Source of the DNA: Glebionis coronaria
Lineage: Eukaryota > Streptophyta > Magnoliopsida > Asterales > Asteraceae
Length of the DNA: 64,000 nucleotides
NCBI GenBank assembly: GCA_025667525.1
Contig: CM046882.1
Location: 217,232,592-217,296,591 of the forward strand
Direction: 5' to 3'
The position numbers and the translations under genes were made by a program. Positions 34,806 to 46,733 of this stretch are shown piece by piece. Each line of letters opens with the position of its first letter. Position 1 is the first letter of the stretch. The notes under the pieces were generated by a model. The model saw only the letters and a program-made list of their open reading frames with translations, was not told the origin of the DNA and did no database searches.

Positions 34806-36457
34806 TGATAGGTGTGTAAACACCCATCCTTTTACCACTTAATTCTAGCTAAAACTAGACCAAAACACGTATTTAATATCATATGTTTGGAATTATGCGT
34901 GGTTTTTGTGTTTATTGTATTTTCAGAGCTAACCGGATGAATATTAAAGAAAACATGGGATTGCACGGGTTTTATCAAGGAAAAAGACTAAAGACGAAGT
35001 CTATTGTCCAAGAGATGCAAAAGATTTGAAGTCAATGGGCCTATTTGAAGATTTATCGAAGAAAAGGACCAAAGATGGAAGATTTACACATGTCGAAGAA
35101 ACTCAAGTCTATTTAACGAAGAAATTAAAAGACGAGTTGAATTTAATCGATGGCAAATCCCGAATCAGAATCGAAAACGTCAACTTTTCTGAAAAGACGA
35201 GAAGACAAAAAGAAGGGAAGAAAGCCCACTCACCAACAAAGGGAGAAGCCTATAAATACTCCTCCCATTCAAGACTCCATCATCTAGTTTTTCAGTTATT
35301 TCTTCTTCCTAGTTTTTAGGAACTATCTCCCTTAAGGAGTGGTTTTCATCTTGTTCAATTTCTTCCATTCGTGTATGTATAATCTTTTCTTGTTTGTTGA
35401 ATCTTAATTCATTAATACAAATCATCTTTTAATCTTTCTATCATCTTGTTCTTCATATCTTTTTGATTCTTAATTCTTAAGTTTTATTCTTATGGTTTGA
35501 TTGTCAAAAGTAAGTGGGTTTTGCGATTTTGTTGTTTTTGGATTCAAGCTTTCTATGAGTAAATGATTAGTGGTAAAATTGGTTTAAGTTTTGATCAAAA
35601 ACTTGGTGATTTTTGGTGTTGAATTCGTGTTCTTTAATTTCCCCTGTTCCTCGCTTCAGTTTCTGATCTTGCCCAGATTCCGAATAGGGAATCTGGGGTT
35701 GTGTCTATTCGGAATATTTCAATTATTCCGAGTAGTGGCTAATTTTCTTGTCTATTCGGAATATCTAATATTCCGAGTAAAGCTTTCTTTCCAAGGTTTT
35801 CCGAATAGGGTTTTTCTTTAAGATTTTCCGCATAGCTTACTTTCCGAATAGAACATTCATTCCGCATAGGACCTCGTATTCCGCATAGAGTTCATTGTTC
35901 CGCATAGGCTGATTTCCATTTCCTCTATTCGGAATATTCTCCATATTCCGAATAGTCCCATTATTCCGAATAGGATCTTGCTTTCCGAATAGGGCATTTT
36001 TCCATTTGTTCCGCATAAGGAAGATTATTCCGAGTAAGACAATTTTTCCGCATAGCTTACTTTCCGCATAGGACCTCGTATTCCGCATAAGTGCTACTTT
36101 CCGCATAAGAGCTTTGTTCCGCATGGCATTAATTATTCCGAGTAAGGGGAACTTTCTGAATGGAGCAGTATATTCCGCATAGGGATCCAGAGTTGGGTTT
36201 TCCATACAGTGTTGAGGTACTTATTCTCAGTTATAATTTTTAGTAATTTAACTACTTCTAGTTCTTACATTTTAGTAGATTTAGACCAAAGCTCCCCCTT
36301 TTTAGTCACCAATTGCAACGATTCCACTTTTGACCGTGATCGATTCGAGAAGATACCGAGAACGAGACAACGATATATAACAATTGGGTACGAGCAACGC
36401 AAAGAGAGATCTTGCAAGCAAAAACCTTTTTATTAACCAACCAAAAGTCAGATATTA
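34806..36457 (+). repeat. 3' LTR of element C
   Basis: Same length (1652 bp) as the 5' LTR, with about 11 substitutions and no indel by eye. Its TATA box is at 35251-35258 and its TTCCG-word array at 35675-36195. The TSD AAATC follows directly at 36458-36462. Confidence 0.92.
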
Positions 36458-36590
36458 AAATCATACATTATATCTTTAACACATCATCGTAGTTTTGTAG
36501 CAAGTTTACTTTTCAATAAAGGATAATAAAATTGAATTTTGAAGATCCTTATATACTTTATTCTAGCATTGCGTGAGGGCACGACAATGG
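36458..36590 (+). other. 3' noncoding region of element B, right of element C
   Basis: Starts with the TSD AAATC and continues to GCATTGCGTGAGGGCACGAC, which matches the sequence just before the PPT in C (GCATTGCATGAGGGCATGGC). This identifies it as the end of B's internal region. Confidence 0.78.
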
Positions 36591-36605
36591 TTTAGTATAG
36601 GGGAG
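36591..36605 (+). promoter_or_regulatory. Polypurine tract of element B
   Basis: TTTAGTATAGGGGAG lies immediately before TGATGAGATAGC, the start of B's 3' LTR. Confidence 0.75.
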
Positions 36606-37636
36606 TGATGAGATAGCATTTATACATGATCTCATCGTTCTTTTCGGGCTTTAAATGCATAAAATGTCATAATTATACCATATATATGCTTGTGTTTGTT
36701 TACTTATGTTTTTAGGTATGGATATTGTGAAAAAGACAAAAGATCACAAAAAATAAGGAAAAACGAACACGAGAAACACAATGAACCGGGCCCTAGTTTG
36801 TGACTTCTCAAAGAAAAGTCCTTGAAGATCTGAAGATGTACTAAAATGGTCCCTTATCAAAGAAGAAATGACACTTAAAACCCTTGTATATTGATAATTA
36901 CAAGATTTGTCCCTTAAGTTTGTCAAAATTACAAAAAGGTCCCACAACTTTGAAGATTTGGCAAGTTCAGTCCCTCAAGATTAAAGAAATGTCAACAATG
37001 GTCCTCTAATATATCAAACATACAATGAAGACCTTCAAAGTTCAAGAATGTCCAAGATCTGCCCTTGAAATATCCAAAAATGTTCGAAACAAGTCCTTGA
37101 AACCCTCGTTACAAAGTTTGGTGGCCAAACTATGAAAAAGGAAACTTATTTAACAAAGGGAAGTCGTTTAGTGGTTGAATAAACATTGTTTACAACACTT
37201 GGCAAATAAAAAGGACTGAAAGTGTCACAACCAAACATTCAAACCACAAACACGCGCCAAACAAATAAATCCCAAGTTTTTCGGATCAAACACTTCTACT
37301 ATTCACCATATGAACCCAGATTTTACTTTCACCCATCAAAGGGTAAATCCCAATTGGCACTTCCCACGTGTGATTCACCTTCACACGCATCTATCCCACA
37401 CCTCACATCACACATTCCTTCACCATGGACCCCACCCCATTCAGCCTTCAACCAATGAAAGGACGACTTCCTCTCCAAGGAATGTCACATGGACAATTCA
37501 ATAGCCCACAGCAACTACTTGGTTCCAAAGGCATAAATGAACGATTTGGATGAATTTGGACAGCTCACAACACCTCAAGCATCTTGAAGACTCAAGGGCA
37601 TTTTAAAGAATCTATAGCTAGGGTTTTCATTGTAAA
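36606..37636 (+). repeat. 3' LTR of element B, first part (U3)
   Basis: Begins TGATGAGATAGC. Bases 36790-37110 are the reverse complement of the A LTR end at 10400-10845, including the 31-nt degenerate array with phrases such as AAATTACAAAAAGGTCCC. It is interrupted at 37637 by element D and resumes at 48450. The small ORFs at 37222-37504 are not supported. Confidence 0.78.
37632..37636. repeat. Left target-site duplication of element D
   Basis: GTAAA precedes D's left LTR, and GTAAA at 48450-48454 follows its right LTR. Confidence 0.78.
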
Positions 37637-39138
37637 TGATACACAGGATTTACCTATGGTTCGGATTAAGTTCTCGGTATCTCCTCGAATTGATCACAGC
37701 CTAAAGTGGAATGATTTGTTCTTGGTGACAAAAAGGGGTTTTGGTTTTTGAAAATGTTCTATTCGGAATAAACTACCATGCTGAATAAATGGCTATGCGG
37801 AATACTGGCTATTCGGAATGTTGGCTTATGCGGAATACTTGTGCTTACTCGGAATGATCATACTATGCGGAATAAAAAGTCTTATGCGAAATAGATGCCT
37901 ACTCGGAATAATGAGTCTATGCGGAATAAAACTTGTTATTCGGAAAAATGGACTTATGCGGAATAAATGTTCTATGCTGAATAAAATGCCTACTCGGAAT
38001 TTTTACTCTATGCGGAATATTTGAAAATCGCTCTATGCGGAAAATATTCCTATTCGGAATAAAGACTCTACTCGGAATATATAAAATATTCCGAATAAAG
38101 GAAGGTAAAAGGTGCTACTCGGAATATAGAAATATTCTGAATAAGGGAAAAAGAAAGAGACTATGCGTAATAATAAGAAAGTTCCGAATAAAGGAGAAAT
38201 CAAGCAGTCTATCCGGAATAATGAAAATGTTCCGAATAAGGGACAAATTAAGATGACTACTCGGAATAACTGGAATGAAGAACAGTAAACAGCAAGAACA
38301 GGGGTCACGAATTTTAAGCCAAATCAAGCTAAATAATCAAAACGGTTTAACCAAATTAACCACAAATCATCTACTAACTACAAGGATCAAATCCCAATCA
38401 TAAAAACACAAATTAAACAACTTTTTAAGATCAAACTTGAACTAAATAAAAACTTAAGAACTTTGAATAAAAGATGATGATGAACATGAGGAATGAAAAG
38501 ATTAAATGAACACTTGTATCGATGATTAAGATTCAGTAAACAAAAGGAAAGGATCAAACTTACAAGATTAAAAAAAGAAATCAAGGAGATGAAAACCACT
38601 CCTTAAGGGAGATGGTTTCCTGAGAACTAGGATAAATGAAACTGTAACTAAAAAACTAGCTGCCAAATTTTGTGAGGGTGATCCCTTTATATAGGCTGAC
38701 TGGTTGGTTGGTGAGTGGGCTTTCTCCCTTTCTTCTTGTCTTCTTGTCTTTTCAGAAAAGTTTACGTTTTCGATTCTGATTCGGGATTTGTCGTCCATTA
38801 AATTCAACTCGTCTTTTAATTCCTTCGTTTAATAGACTTCAGTTTCTTCGACATATGCAAATCTTCCATCTTTGGTCCTTTTCTTCGATAAATCTTCAAA
38901 TAGGCCCATTGACTTCAAATATTTTGCATCTCTTGGACAATAGACTTCGTCTTTAGTCTTTTTCCTTGATAAAACCCGTGCAATCCCATGTTTTCTTCAA
39001 TAATCATCCGGTTGACTCTGAAAACACAATAAACACAAAAACCACGCATAATTCCAAACAAATGATATTAAACACGCGTTTTGGTCTTGTTTTAGTAAGA
39101 ATTAAGTGGTAAAAGGATGGGTGTTTTCACACCTATCA
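37637..39138 (-). repeat. 3' LTR of element D
   Basis: On the plus strand it starts TGATACACAGG and ends CACCTATCA, a TGATA/TATCA inverted repeat. It carries the TTCCG-word array at about 37760-38270 and a TATA box (minus-strand TATATAAAGG, about 38683-38695). Open frames over the array on either strand (37818-38308) reflect the repeated word, not genes. Confidence 0.87.
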
Positions 39139-40136
39139 AATCCCCTATACTTAACCATTGCCATGCCCTCATGTAATGCTTAGTGATAAAGCAAACTTAC
39201 ACTTTTCTCATAATCAATCAACCTTGGCCTTATTAACATACTACTAAACAAAAATTAAAGTACTAAGAGAAATCAAAACTTTAAAGTAAACAAAAGGAAG
39301 GGAATAACTTGCAAAGAGATCAAGGACTTACATTAGGGCTTTGGTGCTGCGAAGATTTATCACCCTCAAGTTTCACGTTCCCCAAACTAAGCTTAAAAAC
39401 GAGATCATTGTTATTATAGGTTAGCAAATCAAACACTTACACACATGGCTTAATTAAATGCTTAAACTCCCTTATTCCTAGGTGTATCTCATATATTTTA
39501 TTTTTGTCTTAGAATGATCATGAAGATGCATTTTTCGACTTATTTTGATAGTGTATTTAGGCTGAAAGCAAAGTAGGACGATTTGATCAATAGTTAGCTA
39601 AAGGACAAAATCTATTAAAACTGCTTCTCGGGATATCAAAAAGTTCATATCTTGGCATAACTTGGTTCACGATTTGAGACCTTTCTCGGGCCGATATTTG
39701 GCATGTACTTCATACTTCATATCTTGAGAGACGTTCTTGAGATAATGGTCTTCTCATCGTAATAGATTTTCTTCACTTGGAGACTTTTGAGGGGTACTCC
39801 AACTTTGTTGACCACGACTTCATGATTATTTCTTCAATCTCTAATTTGGATTTTGAGATACAACGATCCGCCTCCTTTTCGGACTTGGATCTATTTATCC
39901 TCATACCTTGTTAGGGTCTTTTCGGATAGATTTCTCCATGATCTTTATGGGAGTTGATTGCTTTTCGTCGTGAGTCTTGATCCTTCATATTGATTTTAGA
40001 AATAATGCTCTTCACATCACTTTGGATCTTTAGCAATAAAATGGAATCCTCATGCCTTGTTAGGGCCTTTTCGGACTCGCCAATCTTCGCTCCCCGCTTC
40101 ATAAGTTATGCCTTGGCTATGAACTCTTATCATTAC

Positions 40137-40205
40137 CGAGCAACTTTTAAACGATCTTGGGCTAGAAGCTAAGTAACTTTTCAAATCGTACGACCTTACT
40201 TATTG
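40137..40205 (-). other. 69-nt conserved noncoding block, element D copy
   Basis: Identical to the C copy on the element strand. AAGTAA (40171-40176) and TTACTT (40196-40201) flank a loop with TCGTACGA (40186-40193). Confidence 0.78.
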
Positions 40206-40980
40206 CAGATAAATTATTAGCAAGTGATGGGAGAATAGGCAAATAATTATACCAAGTGAGCTTATGCAAGATTACCGACTTATAATTGACTCTATCATTT
40301 CTCGTCCTCCACAATTTAAAATCTCAAGTAATGAGACTCGTGGATGCTTAGCCTAATAACCCAATTAAGGTCTACATGGTTAAGGATACTAGCTAGAATA
40401 AACTTGGATAAGTCTATTCGGGTTGAGTCAAAATAATCGCAACGGGCCTAATATGTCAAAGATTTCAAAACTAGCTACACCACTTTATTAATATTTTTGA
40501 CTTTATTGCGGGATATATACATATGAAAGCAACGATAAAAATTTAAAAATTACGACAAAATGGCCAAAGTTAATTAAAAATTTGAAAAATGTTGAAAAAG
40601 ATGATTTTCCGGTTAAATGAAGGCATTTTCATGGAAAAGTCCACTTAAAACTTCGATAGAAGTCCCCCCTACACTTAAGATAAACATTGTCCTCAATGTT
40701 TAAGCATGTGGGAAAAGTCTCCCCTACACTTATGACATTGTGCACGTTGGTTAACTCAAGTTAAGGAAGAGACGACTAACGTGATCAATTTCAAATGTGA
40801 GTATGAAGAAAATTGAATCACGATAGTTGAGAGATAAAACCGGATTTCAGATAACACGGGAGCACGGTTTCTTCAAAGGTTCCTAAAGTGCATTCATCCC
40901 TGTAATCACATCACCATACAAACACAAACACCTATAGAGGTCCCCCTACCCTTAGGAGGTTAAACGGAAAAGGATAGATA

Positions 40981-41038
40981 CTCGGGTTGCCTCCCGAGGA
41001 GCGCTTGTTTTTGATAACCGAGTCACGAGCCTGACTCG
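40981..41038 (-). other. Twin hairpins after pol stop, element D copy
   Basis: CTCGGG (40981-40986) pairs with CCCGAG (40993-40998). CGAGTC (41019-41024) pairs with GACTCG (41033-41038) around an 8-base loop. Loop bases differ from C while both stems are kept. Confidence 0.7.
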
Positions 41039-41046
41039 ACCCAAAA

Positions 41047-43677
41047 TTAGTTCATGGGGAACATGGTGAGGGATGGAATCATCTCGTGAGAGATGTCCTC
41101 ACCAAAGTACAACTTCAGACGTTGGCCATTCACCTTGAAATTGGGCCCATTTGGCTGAGAAAGCTCAATGGTCCCATATGGAAAGACTTTGGCGATGGTG
41201 AATGGACCAGACCAGCGGCTCTTCAACTTGCCAGAGAAGATCTTCAACCGAGAGTTAAAAAGTAAGACTTGATCACCAACGTGGAACTCTCGGTTCTTGA
41301 TTTTTGCCTCATGAAGGATCTTCGTCTTCTCCTTGTAGATCAGCGAGTTCTCATAAGCTTCATTCCTCAGTTCGTTGAGCTTGTTGAGTTGAATCTTGCG
41401 ATGATCACTGGCTTTGTTGATGTCGAGGTTAGCCCACTTCAAGGCCCAGTGCGCCTTATGTTCCAGCTCGATGGGAAGGTGGCATGCTTTCCCGTACACA
41501 AGACGATAAGGTGTACAACCGATCGGGGTCTTATAAGCAGTACGGAAAGCCCACAGAGCATCATCTAACTTATCGGCCCACGCGGCACAATGCTCTCCTA
41601 TAGTACGCTCCAAAATTCGCTTCAATCCACGGTTGGATATCTCGGCTTGCCCATTGGTTTGGGGATGATAGGCGGTGGAAATACGGTGATTGACACCATA
41701 CTTAGCCATGACTCTAGCAAATTGATCGTTGCAAAAATGAGTCCCGCGGTCACTGATAATAGCACGAGGAATGCCGAATCTAGCGAACAGCGATTTCAAA
41801 AAGTTACAAACCACCCTTGCATCATTAGTAGGTAAAGCTTTGGCTTCAACCCACTTTGAAACGTAGTCAACGGCAACAAGGATGTATTTGTTTCCTTTAG
41901 ATGAAGGGAATGGCCCCATAAAGTCGATACCCCAAACATCAAAGATTTCACATTCTTGTATGAAATTTTGAGGCATCTCATATTTATGTGTGATCTTGCC
42001 TTGTTTTTGGCAAGCATCACATCGTTTAACCATCTCGTGAGCATCACGATAGATGGTGGACCAATAAAATCCCGAGTCAAACACTTTTTTGGCGGTGTAG
42101 TTGGGACCAAAGTGACCACCGGTGGGTCCTTTGTGGCAAGCATCAAGGATTTCTAAAGCTGACGGTCCATCAACACATCGGCGAATAATCAAGTCGGCAC
42201 ATTGTTTGAAAAGATACGGGTCATCCCAAAAGTAAGTCTTGATGTCTTTGAAGAACTTTTTCTTTTGCTGGGATGTTAACCCGTCAACGAGAATTCCACC
42301 CGCCAAGTAGTTTGCAATGTCCGCAAACCACGGGGTTTCATCGGAAGTCGAGTTGATAGACATTAAGGTCTCCAGGGGAAATGAATCATTGATTTCTTTG
42401 TTCGGATGATCCCCCTGGTAAGGATCCTCAAGTCTACTGAGATGATCTGCGGCTAGGTTTTCAGCTCCTTTTTTATCGCGAATTTCGATTTTAAATTCTT
42501 GGAATAGCAAAACCCAGCGAAGAAGTCTTGGTTTGGAATCTTGTTTAGTCAACAAGTACTTCAACGCGGAATGATCGGTGTAAACGATTGTGGTGGAAAG
42601 GACAAGATAGGGGCGGAACTTTTCAAAAGCATAGACAACAGCTAAAAGCTCTTTTTCGGTCGTCGTATAATGCAATTGGGCCCCCGTCATTGTCTTGCTA
42701 GCGTAATGGATCGGTTGGAAGTGTTTGTTCACTCTTTGGCCCAAAACCGCACCAATAGCAAAGTCACTAGCATCGCACATCAACTCGAAAGGCAGCTCCC
42801 AATTAGGGGTAACCAAGACGGGTGCCTTAGTTAGCTTATCCTTAAGCGAGTTGAAGGCTTCAAGGCACTCGTTGGAAAAGATAAAAGGAGTATCTTTTTC
42901 CAAGAGGTGGGTCATCGGGCGAGCGATTTGAGAAAAATCTTTGATGAATCGACGGTAGAAGCCTGCATGACCCAGAAAACTTCTCACACCTTTCACGGTT
43001 GAAGGTGGAGGCAACTTAGCGATAACATCGACTTTAGCACGGTCTACTTCAAGACCGGCTTTGGAGATTTTGTGTCCTAGCACGATGCCCTCTTTTACCA
43101 TTAAATGGCATTTTTCCCAATTAAGAACAAGGCGAGTGTCTTCACACCGCTTCAGCATACGTTCTAAATTGGCAAGGCAAGCAGAGAAAGAATCACCATA
43201 AACCGAGAAATCATCCATGAATACTTCCATAGTGTCTTCCACCATGTCATGGAATATAGTCATCATACACCTTTGGAATGTCCCAGGAGAATTACATAAA
43301 CCAAAAGGCATACGTTTGTAAGCAAATGTTCCATAGGGACAAGTGAATGTGGTCTTTTCTTGGTCCTTGGAATCGATGGGAATTTGAAAATACCCAGAGA
43401 AACCGTCTAAAAAGCAGTAATAGTCATTACCAGCTAGACGCTCGAGCATTTGATCCATGAAGGGAAGAGGAAAGTGGTCTTTTCTCGTGGCATCATTGAG
43501 CTTGCGATAATCAATACAAACTCTCCACCCAGTAACGAGACGAGTGGGAATCAACTCGTTGTGTTCATTGGAAACAACGGTTATTCCGCCCTTCTTGGGC
43601 ACACAATGGATGGGACTTACCCAAGGCGAATCCGAAATAGGGTAAATCAAGCCGGCATCTAGAAGTTTGATAACCTC
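41047..43677 (-). pseudogene. Reverse transcriptase, RNase H and integrase, element D
   Basis: An intact stretch of about 870 codons: RT ([52 protein letters not shown]), RNase H ([34 protein letters not shown]), and integrase ([16 protein letters not shown], then [15 protein letters not shown] and GQAEISNR with the three catalytic acids, and the SH3-like C-terminus). It extends past C's stop by a short tail ([13 protein letters not shown]). It is cut off from protease by a TAA at 43678-43680 replacing a lysine codon. All catalytic residues are kept, so the loss of function comes from upstream stops. Confidence 0.9.
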
Positions 43678-44748
43678 TTATTTGATGACGTTATGAATTT
43701 TAGGATTAACCCTTCTTTGGCTCTGGATTGCGGGTTTAAAGTCATCTTCCATGAGAATCTTGTGAGTACAAAAGTTCGGATCAATTCCGCGGATGTCGGA
43801 AATTTTCCAAGCAATTGCCTTCTTATGATCTTTGAGCACGGCGATGAGGCGAGATTTCTCTTCTTCTTTCAAGTCCTTCGGGATGATGACGGGTGACTTA
43901 TTCTCTTCTTCAAGGAACACGTACTCGAGATGAGGCGGCAATTCCTTAAGTTCTAAATCAGAAGGATTTTTTATGGGAGGCGTTTTCAAAGTCGTAGCAT
44001 CGATAGCAATAACCGTGGGAGATGGTGGAGACAGATTGTCCTCTTTGAGAAGGTTTTCGAAGAAACTCATGTCATCAGCCAAATCGGTGGAAGACTCGTC
44101 ATTAGTTAAGTTCACATCTCCAATGGTGGCTTCAAGATCTTTCCAAAAGAAATCACTTTCTCCAAATAGAGACAGTGATGAATCAATAGAGGAAACGGTC
44201 TCAACATTGGGAAGAGAAGTAGGAATACTTTTGCAAGCATTTTGGAAGTGTTCTTCACAAGCCTCATCAAGAACGTCAATACAATTAACACTCTCGTTGG
44301 AATAAGGTTGTTTAGACAACTTTCCCATGTTGAAGACGATTTTATCGTCACCCACTCTCATGATAAGCTCGCCGGCTTCAACATCGATGAGAGTGCGACC
44401 GGTCCTCAGGAATGGGCGACCAACAATTAATGGCACACGAGGGTCCATCTCGTAGTCGACGACGACGAAATCGGCAGGAAAAGTGAATTTGTCGACTCCC
44501 ACAAAGACGTCTTCGGCTATCCCCACTGGATAAGCAACCGTACGATTAGCTAATTCCAGAGTCATTTTGGTGGGGACTAGCTCAGGGAGAGATAATTGCT
44601 TCCACACACTTAAAGGCATTAAGTTGATACTGGCACCTAGATCGGCTAGGGCCATGCAATTCTCTACTCCCGGGAAATTGCAAGGGATTAAGAAACGACC
44701 CGGATCACCAAGCTTGGTTGGCAATTTCCTTAGAGCACTGCAGAGCAA
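43678..44748 (-). pseudogene. Aspartic protease and linker to RT, element D
   Basis: Homologous from [17 protein letters not shown]; the protease motif [10 protein letters not shown] and [19 protein letters not shown] are intact, followed by an acidic linker and the pre-RT segment ending at PKIHNVIK with the TAA at 43678-43680. At its upstream end, near 44732, one base is missing within a leucine codon pair compared with C (NENCSAVL then RKLP), so gag-side and protease-side frames are out of phase. Confidence 0.87.
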
Positions 44749-45644
44749 TTCTCATTAAGTTGGGTGTTGGCAATATCAAGAAGCTTCTCCTTGTCGCTCA
44801 GAAGATTTTTGAACATTTTTGTGTACTTAGGCATGTGAGCGAGAGCCTCAGCGAAGGAGATATTGAAATTCAGTTGTTTAAACATTTTAAGATAGTTCGA
44901 AACCTGAATATCATCCTTGCTTTTGAGCTTCTCTTTCCTCAACCTTGATGGATAAGGTATATCGGATGAAGAGGAAAGCTTTGGGATCGAAGGATCACTC
45001 ACATCCTTGGGTGGAGGAGGGGTAGAAGTAAGAGGTGGAGAAATTGGGTAAGTAGAAGGATGAGGAATGGAAGCAGGTGACTCATTCTCCTTAGTCACAA
45101 TCACTGGTGGAGGTATAGGAAGCTCGGGTTCCTTAGTACCTTTGCCACTGCGAGTGGTGATTGCTTTCATCTCCCCTCTTGGATTCGCAACGGTGTTACT
45201 CGGAAGAGTACCCGAAGAAGAGGGTTGATTACCTTGGAAGAAACTAGCCATCATGTTCTTTAAGTCATTCGTTTGACTATCCAACGTGTTTCTCATGTCA
45301 GCTCTCAGATCGTTCCCTTGTTTCACCAGGTCTGCTTTCAAGTTGCGCACTTCCTGTTGGAGATTGTCCATGATCACATCATTAGTCCTCATGTAGGTTC
45401 CAATGTCTTGATGTAATGCGGGGGGTTGGTTGGAAGGAGCATTGTATGCGGGTGGTTGATAATCAGGTTGCTGGTAAACTTGGTTGTTTCGTTGAAGTGG
45501 TTGTTGCTGTTTGTGAGGTGGTATGTATGGTCCACGAGATTGTTGTTGTTGTTGAGGAGAGCGGTTGAGGTTTTGTTGTTGGTTTTGGTTGTTAGGAGTA
45601 AAACCAGGTGGTGAGAGATAGTTGTTGGAGTGGTAGCTAAGCAA
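44730..45644 (-). pseudogene. Gag C-terminal region and linker, element D
   Basis: A Gln/Asn/Pro-rich stretch (LNRSPQQQQQSRGPYIPPHK) is followed by a coiled-coil-like charged segment, the conserved [20 protein letters not shown] and AITTRSGKG motifs shared with C, a proline-rich linker and the [20 protein letters not shown] block. It closes at the frameshift near 44732. A TAA at about 45658-45660, replacing a glutamine codon, separates it from upstream gag in the same phase. Confidence 0.84.
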
Positions 45645-46733
45645 GTTACGGTCACCTTAAGGACGGGCTTGATAAGCGGGTTGAGGATAGGTGCCATAAG
45701 CTGCATTCACATTTTCAGAAGGGTAGTCTTGGGTGGCGGTACAAGTGGTGTAAGAGTGAGGACCACCGCATATCTCACATTATTGGTTAACAGCATTGAC
45801 TTGAGCGTCTTTAGCGTTTCTAGCGTTGATGCTGTTGGTGTTGCTGGCGGTTTGGGTAGCAAGCGATTCAAGAAGCGTAGTGATTTTGTCAAGTCGCTTA
45901 TCGCTGTCACTAGTACTAGCACTAGCAACATTGGTCCGAACACTCTTGGTTTGCACACGAGACTTATTCTCAATGATATCTCAAGCAGCATTGGAAGTCT
46001 TAGCCAAAAGATTACCCCCCGAGGCACTGTTTAGTGAATCTTGGTCATTCATGCTTAAACCATTGTAAAAAGTGTTAATTTGGTGTACTTTGGTAAAACC
46101 ATGTTGTGGGCATTTTCTTAAAAGATCTTTAAAACGATCCCAAGATTCACTAAACGACTCATCGTACTTTTGTTCAAAATTGATAATTTCATTCCGCAAG
46201 GCGGTAGTACGAGAGGGTGGGAAAAAGTAGTTGATAAACTTGGTTTCCAAATCCGTCCACGAAAGAATAATATGTGGCGGTTCCTTAGCAAGCCAATGTT
46301 GGGCTTGTCCTTCTAAAGAAAAGGGAAAAAGTTGTAACCGGATTACCTCTTGTAGAACACCATTGAATTTGACCGTATTGGTGAGTTGCAAGAATCTCTT
46401 GATGTGGTCATGTGGATCATCAATGGTACGCCCCAAGAATGGTTGAGCAGAGACCATCTGGATAAAGCCGGATTTGAGCTCAAAATTGTTGGCTGCAATC
46501 GCGGGTATAACAATTGGATCAGTGTTGCCATCTACATGAGCTTGCAGAAGTTCAATCATCGGGAGATTATCCGGTAGAGGTGCATTGTTGTTGTTATTAT
46601 TTTTGTTGAAAGGTGGGTTGTTGTTGTTATTATTATTGTTTTGAGGTGGGTGGTTGTTGTTGTTTTGTACAACGGCCATGTCTAAGTCTTCGAGAGGCTC
46701 GGGCTCTTGATAAGACGTTGATCGTGTACGCAT
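45645..46733 (-). pseudogene. Gag N-terminus, capsid and zinc knuckle, element D
   Basis: Starts with MRTRSTSYQEPEPLEDLDMA and Asn-rich runs, then the capsid domain (LQLFPFSLEGQAQHWLAKEP, FFPPSRTTALRNEI, INTFYNGLSMNDQDSLNSASGG). A TGA at 45981-45983 replaces a conserved tryptophan. Beyond it the frame continues through the knuckle CEICGGPHSYTTC, which follows a TAA near 45783, and a Tyr/Pro-rich tail. In this part D's capsid looks closer to A's than to C's (for example GFIQMVSAQPFLGRTIDDPHDH), unlike its pol, suggesting exchange between subfamilies. Confidence 0.84.

Larger units (their letters stand above)
25356..36457 (+). mobile_element. Element C: near-intact, young Athila-type Ty3/gypsy retrotransposon
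   Basis: An 11.1-kb full-length element with two 1652-bp LTRs, PBS, one long polyprotein ORF, PPT and a perfect 5-bp TSD, inserted in the 3' noncoding region of B. The LTRs differ at about 11 positions by eye (0.7%). With the commonly used grass-derived rate of 1.3e-8 per site per year this implies about 0.25 million years. The only coding defect I see is a one-base loss near the start of gag. Confidence 0.93.
39139..41046 (-). other. PPT and 3' noncoding region of element D
   Basis: The PPT (39139-39152, minus AGTATAGGGGATTT) is followed upstream by about 1.9 kb closely matching the 3' noncoding region of C, around 95% by eye over long stretches. It includes the 69-nt block, the two CTAACAAGG phrases and the twin hairpins. 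No ORF is supported. Confidence 0.78.
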
